A stretch of DNA of 60,484 nucleotides from Lachnospiraceae bacterium (GTDB lineage: Bacteria; Bacillota; Clostridia; Lachnospirales; Lachnospiraceae), in the NCBI GenBank assembly GCA_017470935.1, contig JAFUXG010000027.1, positions 1 through 60,484 on the forward strand, written 5' to 3'. The notes beneath the pieces are model-generated. The model worked only from the letters and a program-made list of their open reading frames with translations. It did no database searches and was not told the origin of the DNA. This document shows positions 37,762 through 46,235 of this stretch, one piece after another. Numbering within the stretch: position 1 is the first letter of the stretch; every line of letters begins with the position of its first letter. A program made the position numbers and the translations under genes.

Positions 37762-37866
37762 TAGGAAAAGCACCCACTCCAAAGTGGATGCCTCCTGAGA
37801 TTTGCTTAGTATGCTCTTACAAAGAGCCGCCTCTCTCGTGGGCAGACGAGAGAGGCATTTTTATTT
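37762..37866 (+). ncRNA. Candidate type I antitoxin RNA
   Basis: About 105 bases from the promoter at 37727-37755 to the terminator at 37829-37856. It is complementary to the last codon or two and the 3' untranslated region of the toxin gene on the other strand, the geometry of the txpA/RatA and bsrG/SR4 systems. It contains an upstream small stem around CCACT..AGTGG. It is inferred from sequence alone. Confidence 0.65.
37829..37866 (+). terminator. Terminator of the antisense RNA
   Basis: An 11-bp perfect stem GCCTCTCTCGT/ACGAGAGAGGC with a six-base loop, followed by ATTTTTATTT on the plus strand. On the minus strand no T-run follows, so toxin transcripts could pass into jetC. Confidence 0.85.
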
Positions 37867-37980
37867 ATGCTTATTATTTCTCTTGTGGAGAAAGTTCAGC
37901 AACGCAATTAACAATACTCCGAGGGATATCAACGAATTGATCACTCCCAGTACAACCATAATGGTCTCATATACTGTCAT
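37861..37980 (-). CDS. Type I toxin-like small hydrophobic peptide (Hol_Tox/TxpA-like)
   Basis: A 39-residue peptide beginning MTVYETIMVVLGVINSLISL, with one transmembrane helix (about 7-30) and a basic tail (HKRNNKHK). Start MTVYE, helix and charged end match putative holin-like toxins of the TxpA/BsrG group, which depolarise the membrane. GGGAGGTGG precedes the ATG. The leader of about 105 bases contains GCCTCCC (38029-38035 region), which could pair with and hide the ribosome site, as in known type I toxins. It has its own promoter and an opposing RNA overlapping its 3' end. Confidence 0.75.
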   Translation of the reverse strand: MTVYETIMVVLGVINSLISLGVLLIALLNFLHKRNNKHK

Positions 37981-38094
37981 ACACGCCACCTCCCTTCCTA
38001 TGTATTCCGATAATACGGTCAATTGGCTCGGGAGGCTACCACCTCGTCATGGGTACTCTCCTTTGTGCCAGACTATCAATCCATGCACATACAC

Positions 38095-38123
38095 AGTGTA
38101 TCACTTTTCGAGTGTTTATTCAA
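38095..38123 (-). promoter_or_regulatory. Promoter of the small toxin gene
   Basis: On the minus strand TTGAAT and TACACT are separated by 17 bases. It is about 115 bases upstream of the toxin ATG and is also the nearest clear promoter upstream of jetC. It lies just beyond the jetB stop codon. Confidence 0.7.
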
Positions 38124-38165
38124 TAATTATATTGTCTTTATAATCTACAATTACTCAACATTGTT

Positions 38166-38885
38166 CTAACTATCATTCTCTTCCTTCTTCCTTGACAGAG
38201 CATCATATATCTCGCCACGGTACTCCTCAAAATAATTCTCAACAATCGCAGAGAATCTCTGGGTTGGATAATACCTTCTGCTAACCTCTAAGAACAGATT
38301 CTCATTTACAAGAAAATTGAAAACCAGTTTCACAAGGCTGGACTTTGAAGCTCTGGAGGCTTTAATATCCTCCTGGTTTTCCGAGGTGCTTGCGGGAAGC
38401 TCATCCCACAAAAGAGCGATAGTCCTAAAGCTTTCCTCCTTCTCTTCATCCATGTCATATATGGCTATATCCTTGGTGAATACCGAAAGGGATTTCGTAA
38501 CCTCTTCAACAACATTTTCCAGTCTTATATATTCCTTAAACTGATAGGATGCAGAATCGGAATAGAAGGATAACAGTATCTCATATATAATAAAGTAAGC
38601 CAGGTAAAGCTCTCTATTGTAGCGAAGGCCCATGGCACGCTTCATCTCCTCATTAGTGTACCCAAACACCCTGTTGCCATCTCCCGGCGACAGAAAAAGG
38701 CTTTCCTTATATTCGTATATATGAAGATTAAGCTTCTTAAGAAGCACACCAAGAATCTCATAGATTTCCGCATTGCCATAGTAGTCCTCATAAAGCCCAG
38801 CGTTAGCACCACTTCTTGATATCTCCTCCCCCGTAACAAGCCGTGCATATATATCCATCGCCTTTTCCAAATTCTTCATTTCCAT
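38166..38885 (-). CDS. jetB: MukE/JetB-like subunit (KITE-type)
   Basis: A 239-residue helical protein. Position between a kleisin-like gene and an SMC gene, plus size and predicted winged-helix segments (about 1-70 and 175-230, LVKLVFNFLVNENLFLEVSRRYYPTQRF), fit the KITE subunit that dimerises on the kleisin in MukBEF, Mks and Wadjet complexes. I relate it to Lachnospiraceae DUF6063 proteins from memory. TTGAGGA precedes the ATG. The jetA-like gene ends 77 bases upstream. It has no recognisable catalytic motif. Confidence 0.65.
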   Translation of the reverse strand: MEMKNLEKAMDIYARLVTGEEISRSGANAGLYEDYYGNAEIYEILGVLLKKLNLHIYEYKESLFLSPGDGNRVFGYTNEEMKRAMGLRYNRELYLAYFIIYEILLSFYSDSASYQFKEYIRLENVVEEVTKSLSVFTKDIAIYDMDEEKEESFRTIALLWDELPASTSENQEDIKASRASKSSLVKLVFNFLVNENLFLEVSRRYYPTQRFSAIVENYFEEYRGEIYDALSRKKEENDS

Positions 38886-38962
38886 ATTATTATCCTCAAT
38901 CCTGCAAATCTAATATCAGTAATTTTCATCTCTGCAATAATGATATACAGATCACATATCAG

Positions 38963-40624
38963 TCAGACCTGTGCAAAGCTCATATCCGTCACCGAATACT
39001 CGTCCTTTGCCCCAAACCTTAAAACCTCTTCCTCATTATATGTAATGGTGAATACCATCTTCCCATACTGGTCCTTCTTGGGACTGCTTAAGCTTTCCAT
39101 CACTATGCCCTCAAGAAATGTATCCTGCTTGTCCTGCATTTTCCCCATATCATATCTGTCCTTCTGGGCCAGATGAACTAAGAAGGAATACACGTCACCA
39201 TTTGTATATATCTCCTTACCGAACTTGATCTCATATATGGCCATAAGCTCCGAAAGAGTGGTATGCCCATGCTTCCAAAGCTGTTCCAATAGCTCCTCAA
39301 AAAGCCTTCCGTAATTACCGTTAATTCTCTCTTCCTCTATCTCATCATCATATCTGAAGTCCGGATCAAGCTCCTTCTTCTCCACCTTCTCACCGTAATC
39401 GCTGCTATCAGCCCGGCTCTCTAACATCCAGTCAATGCTTTCTACGTTAAAGCTCTTTGTAAGCTTGGGCAGGAAAAGGGGCATCACCATCATAGAAAGC
39501 TTATGAGGTGCATCCTCCTTCATACATGTGTTAAGGGCATTCCGAAAATCAAATACCGGTCTCAGCTTCCTAAGCTTTGCCCTGCCTATCATCTCATCCG
39601 CAATATTCTGTAGCTGGATGGTTTCTCTTATAAGTTCTCCATGTCTTATAATAGTCTTCTTAAGCTCTGTATCCAGCTTGTGGATTTCCGCAAGCACTGT
39701 ATTATTTCTGTTAATTCCAACCCCACCACCAAAGCCCGATGAGTTTCCGCCCTGTTTAACTGATCCTGCATTATCAACTGTCCCATCTGCATTATGAATA
39801 CCTATATAATCATCAGCTTGAGAATCACCTGCTCCACCTTCCGCAAACCCACCGGAATTCGCCTTGGAAAATGCCTTGTCGATCAAAGCCCTGTTCTTTT
39901 CAAAAAGCCTGGACTCCTCATCAAACCACTTAGCCACAGTCTCCATGAATTCCTCGCTCGCCTTGGCACCTGCAATAATATCATAGCTAAGAAGATCAAG
40001 CACTTCCTTCTTCTGAAGGGACAGCTTGCTGACCTCGTTATTGATCCTTTTCACAACCTCAATTCCGCCTGCAAAGTTCTCTGATTGGATCATCTTCTCC
40101 AAGAGAAGCTGCTGCACAGAAATATTGCTCTCATCCTTGATCTCCTTTGTGTCAAGGTAGAACTCAATTCCATCAGTGGTCACCCTGTAAAGCACGACCC
40201 CGTCTGCAATCCTGCTGTCAATAAGCTTAACCCTGGCGGTCTTTTTCTTCTTCTCCTCCGGATCAAAGTATGTAAATGTGAAGGCCTTCCCCTCATTCTT
40301 GATCTTATCAAATATATAGCCTGCAAGCTCCTTCTCTTCTTCTTCACTCTCCGATAATCCAAACTCTCTGTGAAGCAGCTCTAATAAGAAATCCTCATAC
40401 TGCTCATATGTTACCTCCTGCTCCTGAAAATTGTTCTCATGAATGAGAAAACGCAGGGTCGCCATGGTAATGTAACCCATATCAAGATCCGCATACTTTC
40501 CTTCCTTATACTGGGTAAATGTTGTCTCGGAAAGAACAAAAAAGGGATAATACTTTTTTAAGTTAAGCATTCTGTCACGATGTTCACTAAGAATATCGTG
40601 AATCATTATATATTTCTCAGCCAT
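38963..40624 (-). CDS. jetA: MukF/JetA-like kleisin subunit
   Basis: A 553-residue protein. The N-terminal part (about 1-130) looks like winged helices, the middle is helical with a glycine/aspartate-rich insertion (about 262-310), and the C terminus (about 440-553) looks like another winged-helix region containing TLSELMAIYEIKFGKEIYTNGDVYSFLVHLAQ. Order and sizes match the kleisin-KITE-SMC operons (mukFEB, mksFEB, jetABC); from memory it resembles the JetA/DUF5716 family. The kleisin bridges the two SMC heads. GAAAGG precedes the ATG and a promoter lies at 40664-40692. Confidence 0.65.
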   Translation of the reverse strand: MAEKYIMIHDILSEHRDRMLNLKKYYPFFVLSETTFTQYKEGKYADLDMGYITMATLRFLIHENNFQEQEVTYEQYEDFLLELLHREFGLSESEEEEKELAGYIFDKIKNEGKAFTFTYFDPEEKKKKTARVKLIDSRIADGVVLYRVTTDGIEFYLDTKEIKDESNISVQQLLLEKMIQSENFAGGIEVVKRINNEVSKLSLQKKEVLDLLSYDIIAGAKASEEFMETVAKWFDEESRLFEKNRALIDKAFSKANSGGFAEGGAGDSQADDYIGIHNADGTVDNAGSVKQGGNSSGFGGGVGINRNNTVLAEIHKLDTELKKTIIRHGELIRETIQLQNIADEMIGRAKLRKLRPVFDFRNALNTCMKEDAPHKLSMMVMPLFLPKLTKSFNVESIDWMLESRADSSDYGEKVEKKELDPDFRYDDEIEEERINGNYGRLFEELLEQLWKHGHTTLSELMAIYEIKFGKEIYTNGDVYSFLVHLAQKDRYDMGKMQDKQDTFLEGIVMESLSSPKKDQYGKMVFTITYNEEEVLRFGAKDEYSVTDMSFAQV

Positions 40625-40663
40625 TTATTAAGCCTTTCATATTTGCATACACTCATAGAGATA

Positions 40664-40692
40664 ATTCTAATATTTTATAATAGAATTGTAAA
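40664..40692 (-). promoter_or_regulatory. Promoter of the SMC operon
   Basis: On the minus strand TTTACA and TAGAAT are separated by 17 bases, about 45 bases ahead of the jetA-like start. It lies directly after the tRNA-Lys terminator. Confidence 0.55.
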
Positions 40693-40703
40693 GTATTATA
40701 GTA

Positions 40704-40747
40704 CAAAAAAAGAACCGACCCAATGTTCTAAGACATCAAACCGATTC
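40704..40747 (-). terminator. Terminator of tRNA-Lys
   Basis: A 10-bp stem with several G-U pairs (GAATCGG... with ...TCGGTTC) and inner ATGT/ACAT, followed on the minus strand by a run of seven T. Confidence 0.75.
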
Positions 40748-40753
40748 CTTAAG

Positions 40754-40826
40754 TGGGCCGCCGGGGGCTCGAACCCCGCACACCCTGATTAAGAGTCAGG
40801 TGCTCTACCAAATGAGCTAGCGGCCC
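40754..40826 (-). tRNA. trnK: tRNA-Lys (CUU anticodon)
   Basis: A 73-base cloverleaf: acceptor GGGCCGC/GCGGCCC with discriminator A, D-arm TAGCTCATTTGGTAGAGCA, anticodon loop CTCTTAA with CTT, and T-arm GGGGTTCGAGCCCC. No CCA is encoded. It has its own promoter and terminator. Confidence 0.95.
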
Positions 40827-40865
40827 GTATTTGTGAATTTTGTGTGTTTCTCAACAACAGTGTTG

Positions 40866-40894
40866 ATTATATTATATTAAAAAACAAAATGCAA
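40866..40894 (-). promoter_or_regulatory. Promoter of tRNA-Lys
   Basis: On the minus strand TTGCAT and TATAAT are separated by 17 bases, about 40 bases upstream of the mature tRNA. Confidence 0.7.
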
Positions 40895-41180
40895 GCGTTT
40901 TTTTGATTTTTTTTAGCATTCCCCAAAAAATTAGGGGAAATGCACGAAACACCCGCACATTTTCCCCTATTTTGTACAATCTTAATTGCCAATAATTACC
41001 CTTAATATTAATTTCACAGCTCTTTCATAATTGGGTGTAATTATATCTATGGCTTTTTTGTTACATTTGTAATATAATAAGAAACCGTGGGTTTATACCG
41101 GCACAACAGCCATAGCAAATGAAAATAGAATCATATATATAAACACAAATAGAAACAATACATAAAGGAGTGTTCAGCCT
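40895..41180. other. Intergenic region before the lysozyme gene
   Basis: It contains an imperfect hairpin GCATTCCCC/GGGGAAATGC at 40916-40944 and a C-rich echo of it at about 40970. The lysozyme promoter should lie at about 41030-41080 but is not clear-cut. No gene is seen. Confidence 0.4.
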
Positions 41181-43025
41181 ATGAGAAAACTTATTGGTCA
41201 TAAAGGATTTTCCACATTATTCCTTACGCTAGCCCTTGCATTATCAATTATAGCAGAGGTAACAGCAGGATCAACGTATATCAAGAGCAGAGCCGCTGCA
41301 AATGACGATCCGGGGTTTGGCAGGCTTTCGGGAAATAATATTTCAGAAGACTTTTTCAAAGAGAAGACTGACAGTAACAACGGCTTCGCCGTATCACCAT
41401 TCCTTCAATACGGAAGCACTGTTACAGCCAATGCCTACACCGGCAAATCATATACCCACAGGGATCAGTTTGACGGCTTCACAATCGTTAATGGAATCGA
41501 TGTAAGCTTCTACCAGCAGACCATTGACTGGGCTAAGGTCAAGGCAGCAGGAATTGATTTTGCATTTATAAGAGCAGGCTACAGAGGATACAGTGCAGGA
41601 ACGCTTAACAACGACACTCATTTCGACACAAACATGGATGGAGCTGCTGCTGCAGGTGTCGGTACCGGAATCTATATATTCTCCCAGGCCACAACCACCG
41701 CCGAGGCAGAGGAGGAAGCTCAATTTATACTGGATAAGATAGGAACACATACAGTCAATATGCCAATTGTACTCGACTTCGAGTTTGCATCAGATTCAAA
41801 GGGAGAGACAGGACGTCTTAAGACAGCTAATCTGACAAAGGATGCTGCTACAGATGTATGCCTTGCCTTTTGCAACAAAATATATGCAGCAGGATATACT
41901 CCTATGGTGTACGCCAATGTTAACATGCTCACCAACCATCTTAACGCTGATGTGATCAGTGCCAGCTATCCAATATGGCTTGCAAACTACACAACCTCCA
42001 CTGCATACGCCGGAACATTTTCTTACTGGCAGTATGCCAGCAACGGTAAGGTTGATGGAATATCCGGAAATGTTGATATGAATTATTACTACGGTGCTCC
42101 TGAAGGAAATGTTGCTTCTGCAATCGTTACCCCAATAGGGGATCAAAAGTTCACAGGTGCTGCCATTGTCCCTGAAATCAGTGTTACCATGAACGGTGTT
42201 CCCCTTACAAGGGATACAGATTACATTCTGAGTTATACCGATAATGTTGCAATCGGCACAGCCACAATTACCATTACAGGAATCAATCAGTATAACGGTA
42301 CACGCAATATTACATTTAATATCATTGATGACACTGTTCTTCCTGAAATAAGCGGACTGACATTTAAGACAAGGACAAAGAACTCCCTTACTCTTCAATG
42401 GACTACCGCCAAAAACATTACCGGATATGAAATATACCGTGCCTCCTCACCTAACGGAGAATACTCCCTTATAAAAACAATTACTAAGGCGTCAACAGGC
42501 ACATTTAATAATACAAAGCTTACTGAGGGACAGTGCTATTATTACAGAATACGTGCTTACAAGACCACTAATGGTGTGAATTCCTACGGCGATTTCTCAG
42601 GCACTGTGCCCATATGCACCAAGACAAGCTACACAAGGCTTGCCCTTCCAAAATCAGACACGAATATTTATTCTGATATAGACGTAAATTCAGAGGTTAC
42701 TGATACTGCAGAAAAGAACAGCTTTATAAAAGTTTCTTACTGCACATATGATGATGCAGGAAATAAATGGTACCGTGTAAGCGGCGGCTATATTCCAGTA
42801 TATCGCACAACCACAGCAAAACAGGGCAAGATCAAGACCTCTAAGGTAAATGTAAGAAAGAAAGCAAAGGTTACCTCCAAGAAGGTCACAACCCTTAAGA
42901 AAAACAAAAAGGTAGCTGTATTAAAGACAAAGAAGACCAAAACCGGCACCTGGTATTATGTACAATTTGTCAAAGGTGATAAGACCTACAAGGCATGGAT
43001 ATACTCAATATACGTGAAAATTTGA
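41181..43025 (+). CDS. Secreted GH25 lysozyme with C-terminal Fn3 and SH3-like domains
   Basis: A 614-residue exported muramidase. The N-terminal signal (about 1-38) is followed by a GH25 domain (about 95-305): GIDVSFYQQTIDWAKVKAAGIDFAFIRAGYRG at its start and VLDFEFA carrying the paired acidic residues. A beta domain (about 315-385), a fibronectin type III domain (about 390-480, GYEIYRASSPNGEYSLIKTI) and a lysine-rich SH3-like cell-wall-binding region (about 545-614) follow. It cuts the glycan between MurNAc and GlcNAc and may act in cell separation or growth. AAAGGAG precedes the ATG. Confidence 0.9.
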   Translation: MRKLIGHKGFSTLFLTLALALSIIAEVTAGSTYIKSRAAANDDPGFGRLSGNNISEDFFKEKTDSNNGFAVSPFLQYGSTVTANAYTGKSYTHRDQFDGFTIVNGIDVSFYQQTIDWAKVKAAGIDFAFIRAGYRGYSAGTLNNDTHFDTNMDGAAAAGVGTGIYIFSQATTTAEAEEEAQFILDKIGTHTVNMPIVLDFEFASDSKGETGRLKTANLTKDAATDVCLAFCNKIYAAGYTPMVYANVNMLTNHLNADVISASYPIWLANYTTSTAYAGTFSYWQYASNGKVDGISGNVDMNYYYGAPEGNVASAIVTPIGDQKFTGAAIVPEISVTMNGVPLTRDTDYILSYTDNVAIGTATITITGINQYNGTRNITFNIIDDTVLPEISGLTFKTRTKNSLTLQWTTAKNITGYEIYRASSPNGEYSLIKTITKASTGTFNNTKLTEGQCYYYRIRAYKTTNGVNSYGDFSGTVPICTKTSYTRLALPKSDTNIYSDIDVNSEVTDTAEKNSFIKVSYCTYDDAGNKWYRVSGGYIPVYRTTTAKQGKIKTSKVNVRKKAKVTSKKVTTLKKNKKVAVLKTKKTKTGTWYYVQFVKGDKTYKAWIYSIYVKI

Positions 43026-43180
43026 TACGCCTTGTCCATTAAATATTATTGATCGATCATTAAATAATTCTGTTATAATTTTCGATAACCTGTTATTAAC
43101 AGTTGACATTTAAAATGGTTTCGGCTACAATGAATTAAATTTCCTGCACAGGAAACTACAATTTAATTACCAAATGCGTT

Positions 43181-43510
43181 GACGAGGACAGTACATCAGT
43201 ATTCTGTTTACAGAGAGGGCTTACATTTTGACCGCAGTTGAATTTTGATATAGAGACTTATATCTATTCATATTAATACAACAGTTCAATAGTTCTGGAA
43301 TAAGCCTATACAGATTCTTTTGGAAAACCACCTCTGAGCAGCCGCTAATACCGGCCGGTGACTCCGATATCGTCATAATGAAGTTTCTGTAACCACAGTC
43401 TGACAATTCATGATCAACATGAAGTGCAGCACATAACCTTACAGATGAAAGCAGGGTGGAACCGCGATTAATCGCCCCTGGCATAAGATATTCTTGTGTC
43501 AGGGGTTTTT
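43181..43510 (+). promoter_or_regulatory. T-box leader (threonine)
   Basis: Stem I is closed by GACGA (43181-43185) and TCGTC (43370-43374). It contains GGACAGTA and AGAGAGG motifs, and an ACT triplet at 43361-43363 in the expected specifier position, fitting threonine. The T-box sequence AGGGTGGAACCGCG is at 43453-43466 and the terminator is at 43475-43505 with a T-run. Uncharged tRNA-Thr should favour the antiterminator and allow expression of the next two genes. Confidence 0.92.
43475..43510 (+). terminator. T-box terminator
   Basis: CCCCTG pairs with CAGGGG, the stem continues with partial pairing inside, and TTTTT follows. It is the off-state structure of the threonine T-box. Confidence 0.85.
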
Positions 43511-43608
43511 ATTATGCATACAACTGTGTAAATATTTCTGGCACAAAGCTTATATGGCGCAGTAAGCAGAGCGCCCAATTTTATTTTTATAAAAAGGAGG
43601 ACACTATT

Positions 43609-43974
43609 ATGGATGAAATGTTTAACACCGTAACCGATGGATTTGAGACAGCTAAAAGCTTTGCCGACCATGGTCTTTCCACGGCAAGGGCTGCCATGGA
43701 TTCCGGACTTATCTCAGCACGTGACGCTGCTAAAACCGGTCTTTCCACAGCAAAGGGAGCCTTTGACACCGGATTAACTACAACCAAAAGTAATGTATTT
43801 AACTTCTTCAATGGCGACAGAATAACTACAAGAAAGAAGCTTATGACATATGGAGCTATAGTTTTTATGCTTGGAATCATAATAGGCTTTGTGTTTGCAC
43901 CTATCAAGAAGGGATTTTATTTCAATATTTCCAACAATGGGAATGGAACTGCTTCCGATGAGGATGAAGACTAA
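43609..43974 (+). CDS. Small membrane protein with 11-residue amphipathic repeats
   Basis: A 121-residue protein of unrecognised family. Residues about 18-61 contain four tandem 11-residue units of form (S/T/H)GL-x-(S/T)A(R/K)-x-A-x-D, such as SGLISARDAAK and TGLSTAKGAFD. One transmembrane helix follows (about 82-102) and an acidic tail. Eleven-residue repeats are typical of amphipathic surface helices that lie on membranes (LEA or apolipoprotein-like). AAAAGGAGG precedes the ATG at 43609. It is the first gene behind the threonine T-box, 20 bases ahead of thrS. Confidence 0.7.
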   Translation: MDEMFNTVTDGFETAKSFADHGLSTARAAMDSGLISARDAAKTGLSTAKGAFDTGLTTTKSNVFNFFNGDRITTRKKLMTYGAIVFMLGIIIGFVFAPIKKGFYFNISNNGNGTASDEDED

Positions 43975-43994
43975 TATGTAAAGGAGAAACAGAT

Positions 43995-46028
43995 ATGAAA
44001 ATCACTTTAAAGGACGGCTCCTCAAAAGAGTATTCAGGAGCCATGAGTGTACTTGATATCGCTAAGGATATCAGCGAAGGATTAGCAAGAAATGCATGTG
44101 CAGGAGAGGTTGACGGCAAGGTTGTTGACCTTAGAACAGAGATTGACAAAGACTGCACACTTAATATTCTTACATTTAATGATGACGAGGGTAAGAAGGC
44201 ATTCAGACATACTGCTGCACATATTATGGCACAGGCTGTAAAGCGTCTATATCCGGACGCAAAATGTACTATCGGGCCTGCCATCGACGATGGCTTCTAC
44301 TATGACTTTGATATGCAGTCACTTACAAGAGAAGACCTTGATAAGATTGAGGCTGAGATGAAAAAGGTTGTGAAGGAGAATCTTCCTATTAAGAGATTTA
44401 CTTTACCAAGAGCGGAAGCAATCAAGTTCATGCAGGACAGAAATGAACCATATAAGGTTGAACTTATTGAGGACCTTCCGGAGGATGCAGAGCTTTCCTT
44501 CTATGAGCAGGGTGAGTTCACAGACCTTTGTGCCGGGCCTCATCTTATGAGCACCAAGCCAGTGAAGTATTTCAAGCTTACTTCATCTTCCGGTGCATAC
44601 TGGAGAGGCGATTCAAACAAGAAGATGCTTACACGTATATATGGTACAGCATATACTAAGAAAGAAGATTTAGAGGAGCGTCTTGCATTCCTTGAGACTA
44701 TCAAGGAACGCGACCACAACAGACTGGGACGTGAGCTTGAATTGTTCACCACTGTTGATGTTATCGGTCAGGGACTTCCACTGTTCCTGCCAAAGGGTAC
44801 TAAGATCATCCAGACAATGCAGCGCTGGATCGAGGACCTGGAGGACAACGAGTGGGGCTATGTGAGAACCCGTACACCATTTATGGCAAAAAGCAACCTC
44901 TACAAGCTTTCCGATCACTGGTTCCACTACAAGGATGGAATGTTTGTATTAAATGATGACGGAACCGACACTGACAGTCCTGAAGACTATGCCGATCCTG
45001 AAACCAGTATGAAGCATGCGCAGGAAAATGTTCAAGTCAATGCAGACGGCAAGGAGGTCATGGCACTCCGCCCTATGACATGTCCCTTCCAGTACTTTGT
45101 ATATAAGGCAAAGCCTAAGAGCTACAGAGACCTGCCATACCGTATGGGTGAGACCTCCACACTTTTCCGTAACGAGGATTCGGGCGAAATGCACGGTCTG
45201 ACCCGTGTTCGTCAGTTCACCATCTCAGAGGGACATCTTGTATGTACTCCGGAGCAGATCAAGGATGAGTTCAAGAACTGCGTTTCCCTTGCAAAGTACT
45301 GTCTCACAACTCTTGGCGTTGAAGAGGATGTAACCTACCGTATGTCTAAATGGGATCCTAACGATTCAGAAAAATACCTTGGTACTGCTGAGGATTGGGA
45401 TAAGGTTCAGAACTACATGAGAGAGATTCTTGACGAGATCGGTCTTGACTATGTTGAGGCTGAAGGAGAGGCAGCATTTTACGGACCTAAGCTTGACATC
45501 CAGGCTAAGAATGTATACGGCAAGGAAGACACCATGATCACCATTCAGCTTGATATGTTCCTTTCAAAGCGTTACGATATGACCTATGTTGACAAGGATG
45601 GTGAGAAGAAATATCCGTACATCATCCACAGAACTTCCATGGGATGTTATGAGAGAACTCTTGCATGGCTCATTGAGAAATATGCAGGTGCTTTCCCTAC
45701 ATGGCTTGCACCGGAGCAGGTCCGCATCCTTCCTATATCAGAGAAGTTCCATGACTACGGCAATAAGATTCTTGCAGAGCTTAAGAAGAACGGAATACTT
45801 GCTACCATGGATGACCGTGCTGAGAAGATCGGCTACAAGATCCGTGAGGCAAGACTTCAGAAGCTTCCTTACATGTTAGTGGTGGGTGCCAATGAGCAGG
45901 AGAACAAGACTGTTTCAGTGCGTAAGCGAGGCGAGGATGGAGATCTCGGAGCTATGGAGCTTAACACATTTATCAATAAGATTTGCGAGGAGATAAGAAC
46001 TAAATCACTTACTCAGATGGATGCATAA
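43995..46028 (+). CDS. thrS: Threonyl-tRNA synthetase
   Basis: A 677-residue class II synthetase, longer than the usual 640. Domains in order are TGS (about 1-65), the editing domain with HTAAHIMAQAV, the catalytic core (about 240-560) and an anticodon-binding domain (about 565-670, WLAPEQVRILPI). The zinc-ligand region reads RPMTCPFQYF where most bacterial enzymes have PMNCPGH; the cysteine is kept and IHRTSMGCYER supplies the later histidine. AAGGAG precedes the ATG. It is controlled by the T-box at 43181-43510. Confidence 0.95.
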   Translation: MKITLKDGSSKEYSGAMSVLDIAKDISEGLARNACAGEVDGKVVDLRTEIDKDCTLNILTFNDDEGKKAFRHTAAHIMAQAVKRLYPDAKCTIGPAIDDGFYYDFDMQSLTREDLDKIEAEMKKVVKENLPIKRFTLPRAEAIKFMQDRNEPYKVELIEDLPEDAELSFYEQGEFTDLCAGPHLMSTKPVKYFKLTSSSGAYWRGDSNKKMLTRIYGTAYTKKEDLEERLAFLETIKERDHNRLGRELELFTTVDVIGQGLPLFLPKGTKIIQTMQRWIEDLEDNEWGYVRTRTPFMAKSNLYKLSDHWFHYKDGMFVLNDDGTDTDSPEDYADPETSMKHAQENVQVNADGKEVMALRPMTCPFQYFVYKAKPKSYRDLPYRMGETSTLFRNEDSGEMHGLTRVRQFTISEGHLVCTPEQIKDEFKNCVSLAKYCLTTLGVEEDVTYRMSKWDPNDSEKYLGTAEDWDKVQNYMREILDEIGLDYVEAEGEAAFYGPKLDIQAKNVYGKEDTMITIQLDMFLSKRYDMTYVDKDGEKKYPYIIHRTSMGCYERTLAWLIEKYAGAFPTWLAPEQVRILPISEKFHDYGNKILAELKKNGILATMDDRAEKIGYKIREARLQKLPYMLVVGANEQENKTVSVRKRGEDGDLGAMELNTFINKICEEIRTKSLTQMDA

Positions 46029-46100
46029 ATCAGATAGGCATGCCATCATGTCCGATTGACACGTAGCTTGCGAAAAAAAACAGTTTTTACACAGCCAAAA

Positions 46101-46129
46101 TTTAACGGCGGTCAAATTTGACCGCCGTT
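46101..46129 (+). repeat. Terminator repeat, left copy
   Basis: TTTAACGGCGGTCAAATTTG continuing to GACCGCCGTT; nearly the same sequence recurs at 47401-47428, on the other side of the ATPase gene. Confidence 0.8.
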
Positions 46130-46136
46130 CTTTATT
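46104..46136 (+). terminator. thrS terminator
   Basis: A perfect 13-bp palindrome AACGGCGGTCAAA/TTTGACCGCCGTT followed by CTTTATT, about 75 bases after the thrS stop codon. Confidence 0.85.
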
Positions 46137-46155
46137 AAATAATATAATATTTTTT

Positions 46156-46235
46156 CATGTCGACTAACGTCTCCATGTGTTAACTCGCAAAAGTGCGTTT
46201 CATGCAAGCATGACGCACCTTTGCTCATTTTTTCA
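46156..46235 (+). repeat. Interspersed palindromic element, type A copy 5
   Basis: CATGTCGACTAACG to TTTGCTCATTTTTTCA with the hairpin GCAAAAGTGCGT..ATGC-AA-GCAT..ACGCACCTTTGC. Its last three bases are the TGA stop codon of the AAA ATPase gene (minus strand), as in copy 4 at corA. Confidence 0.85.
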
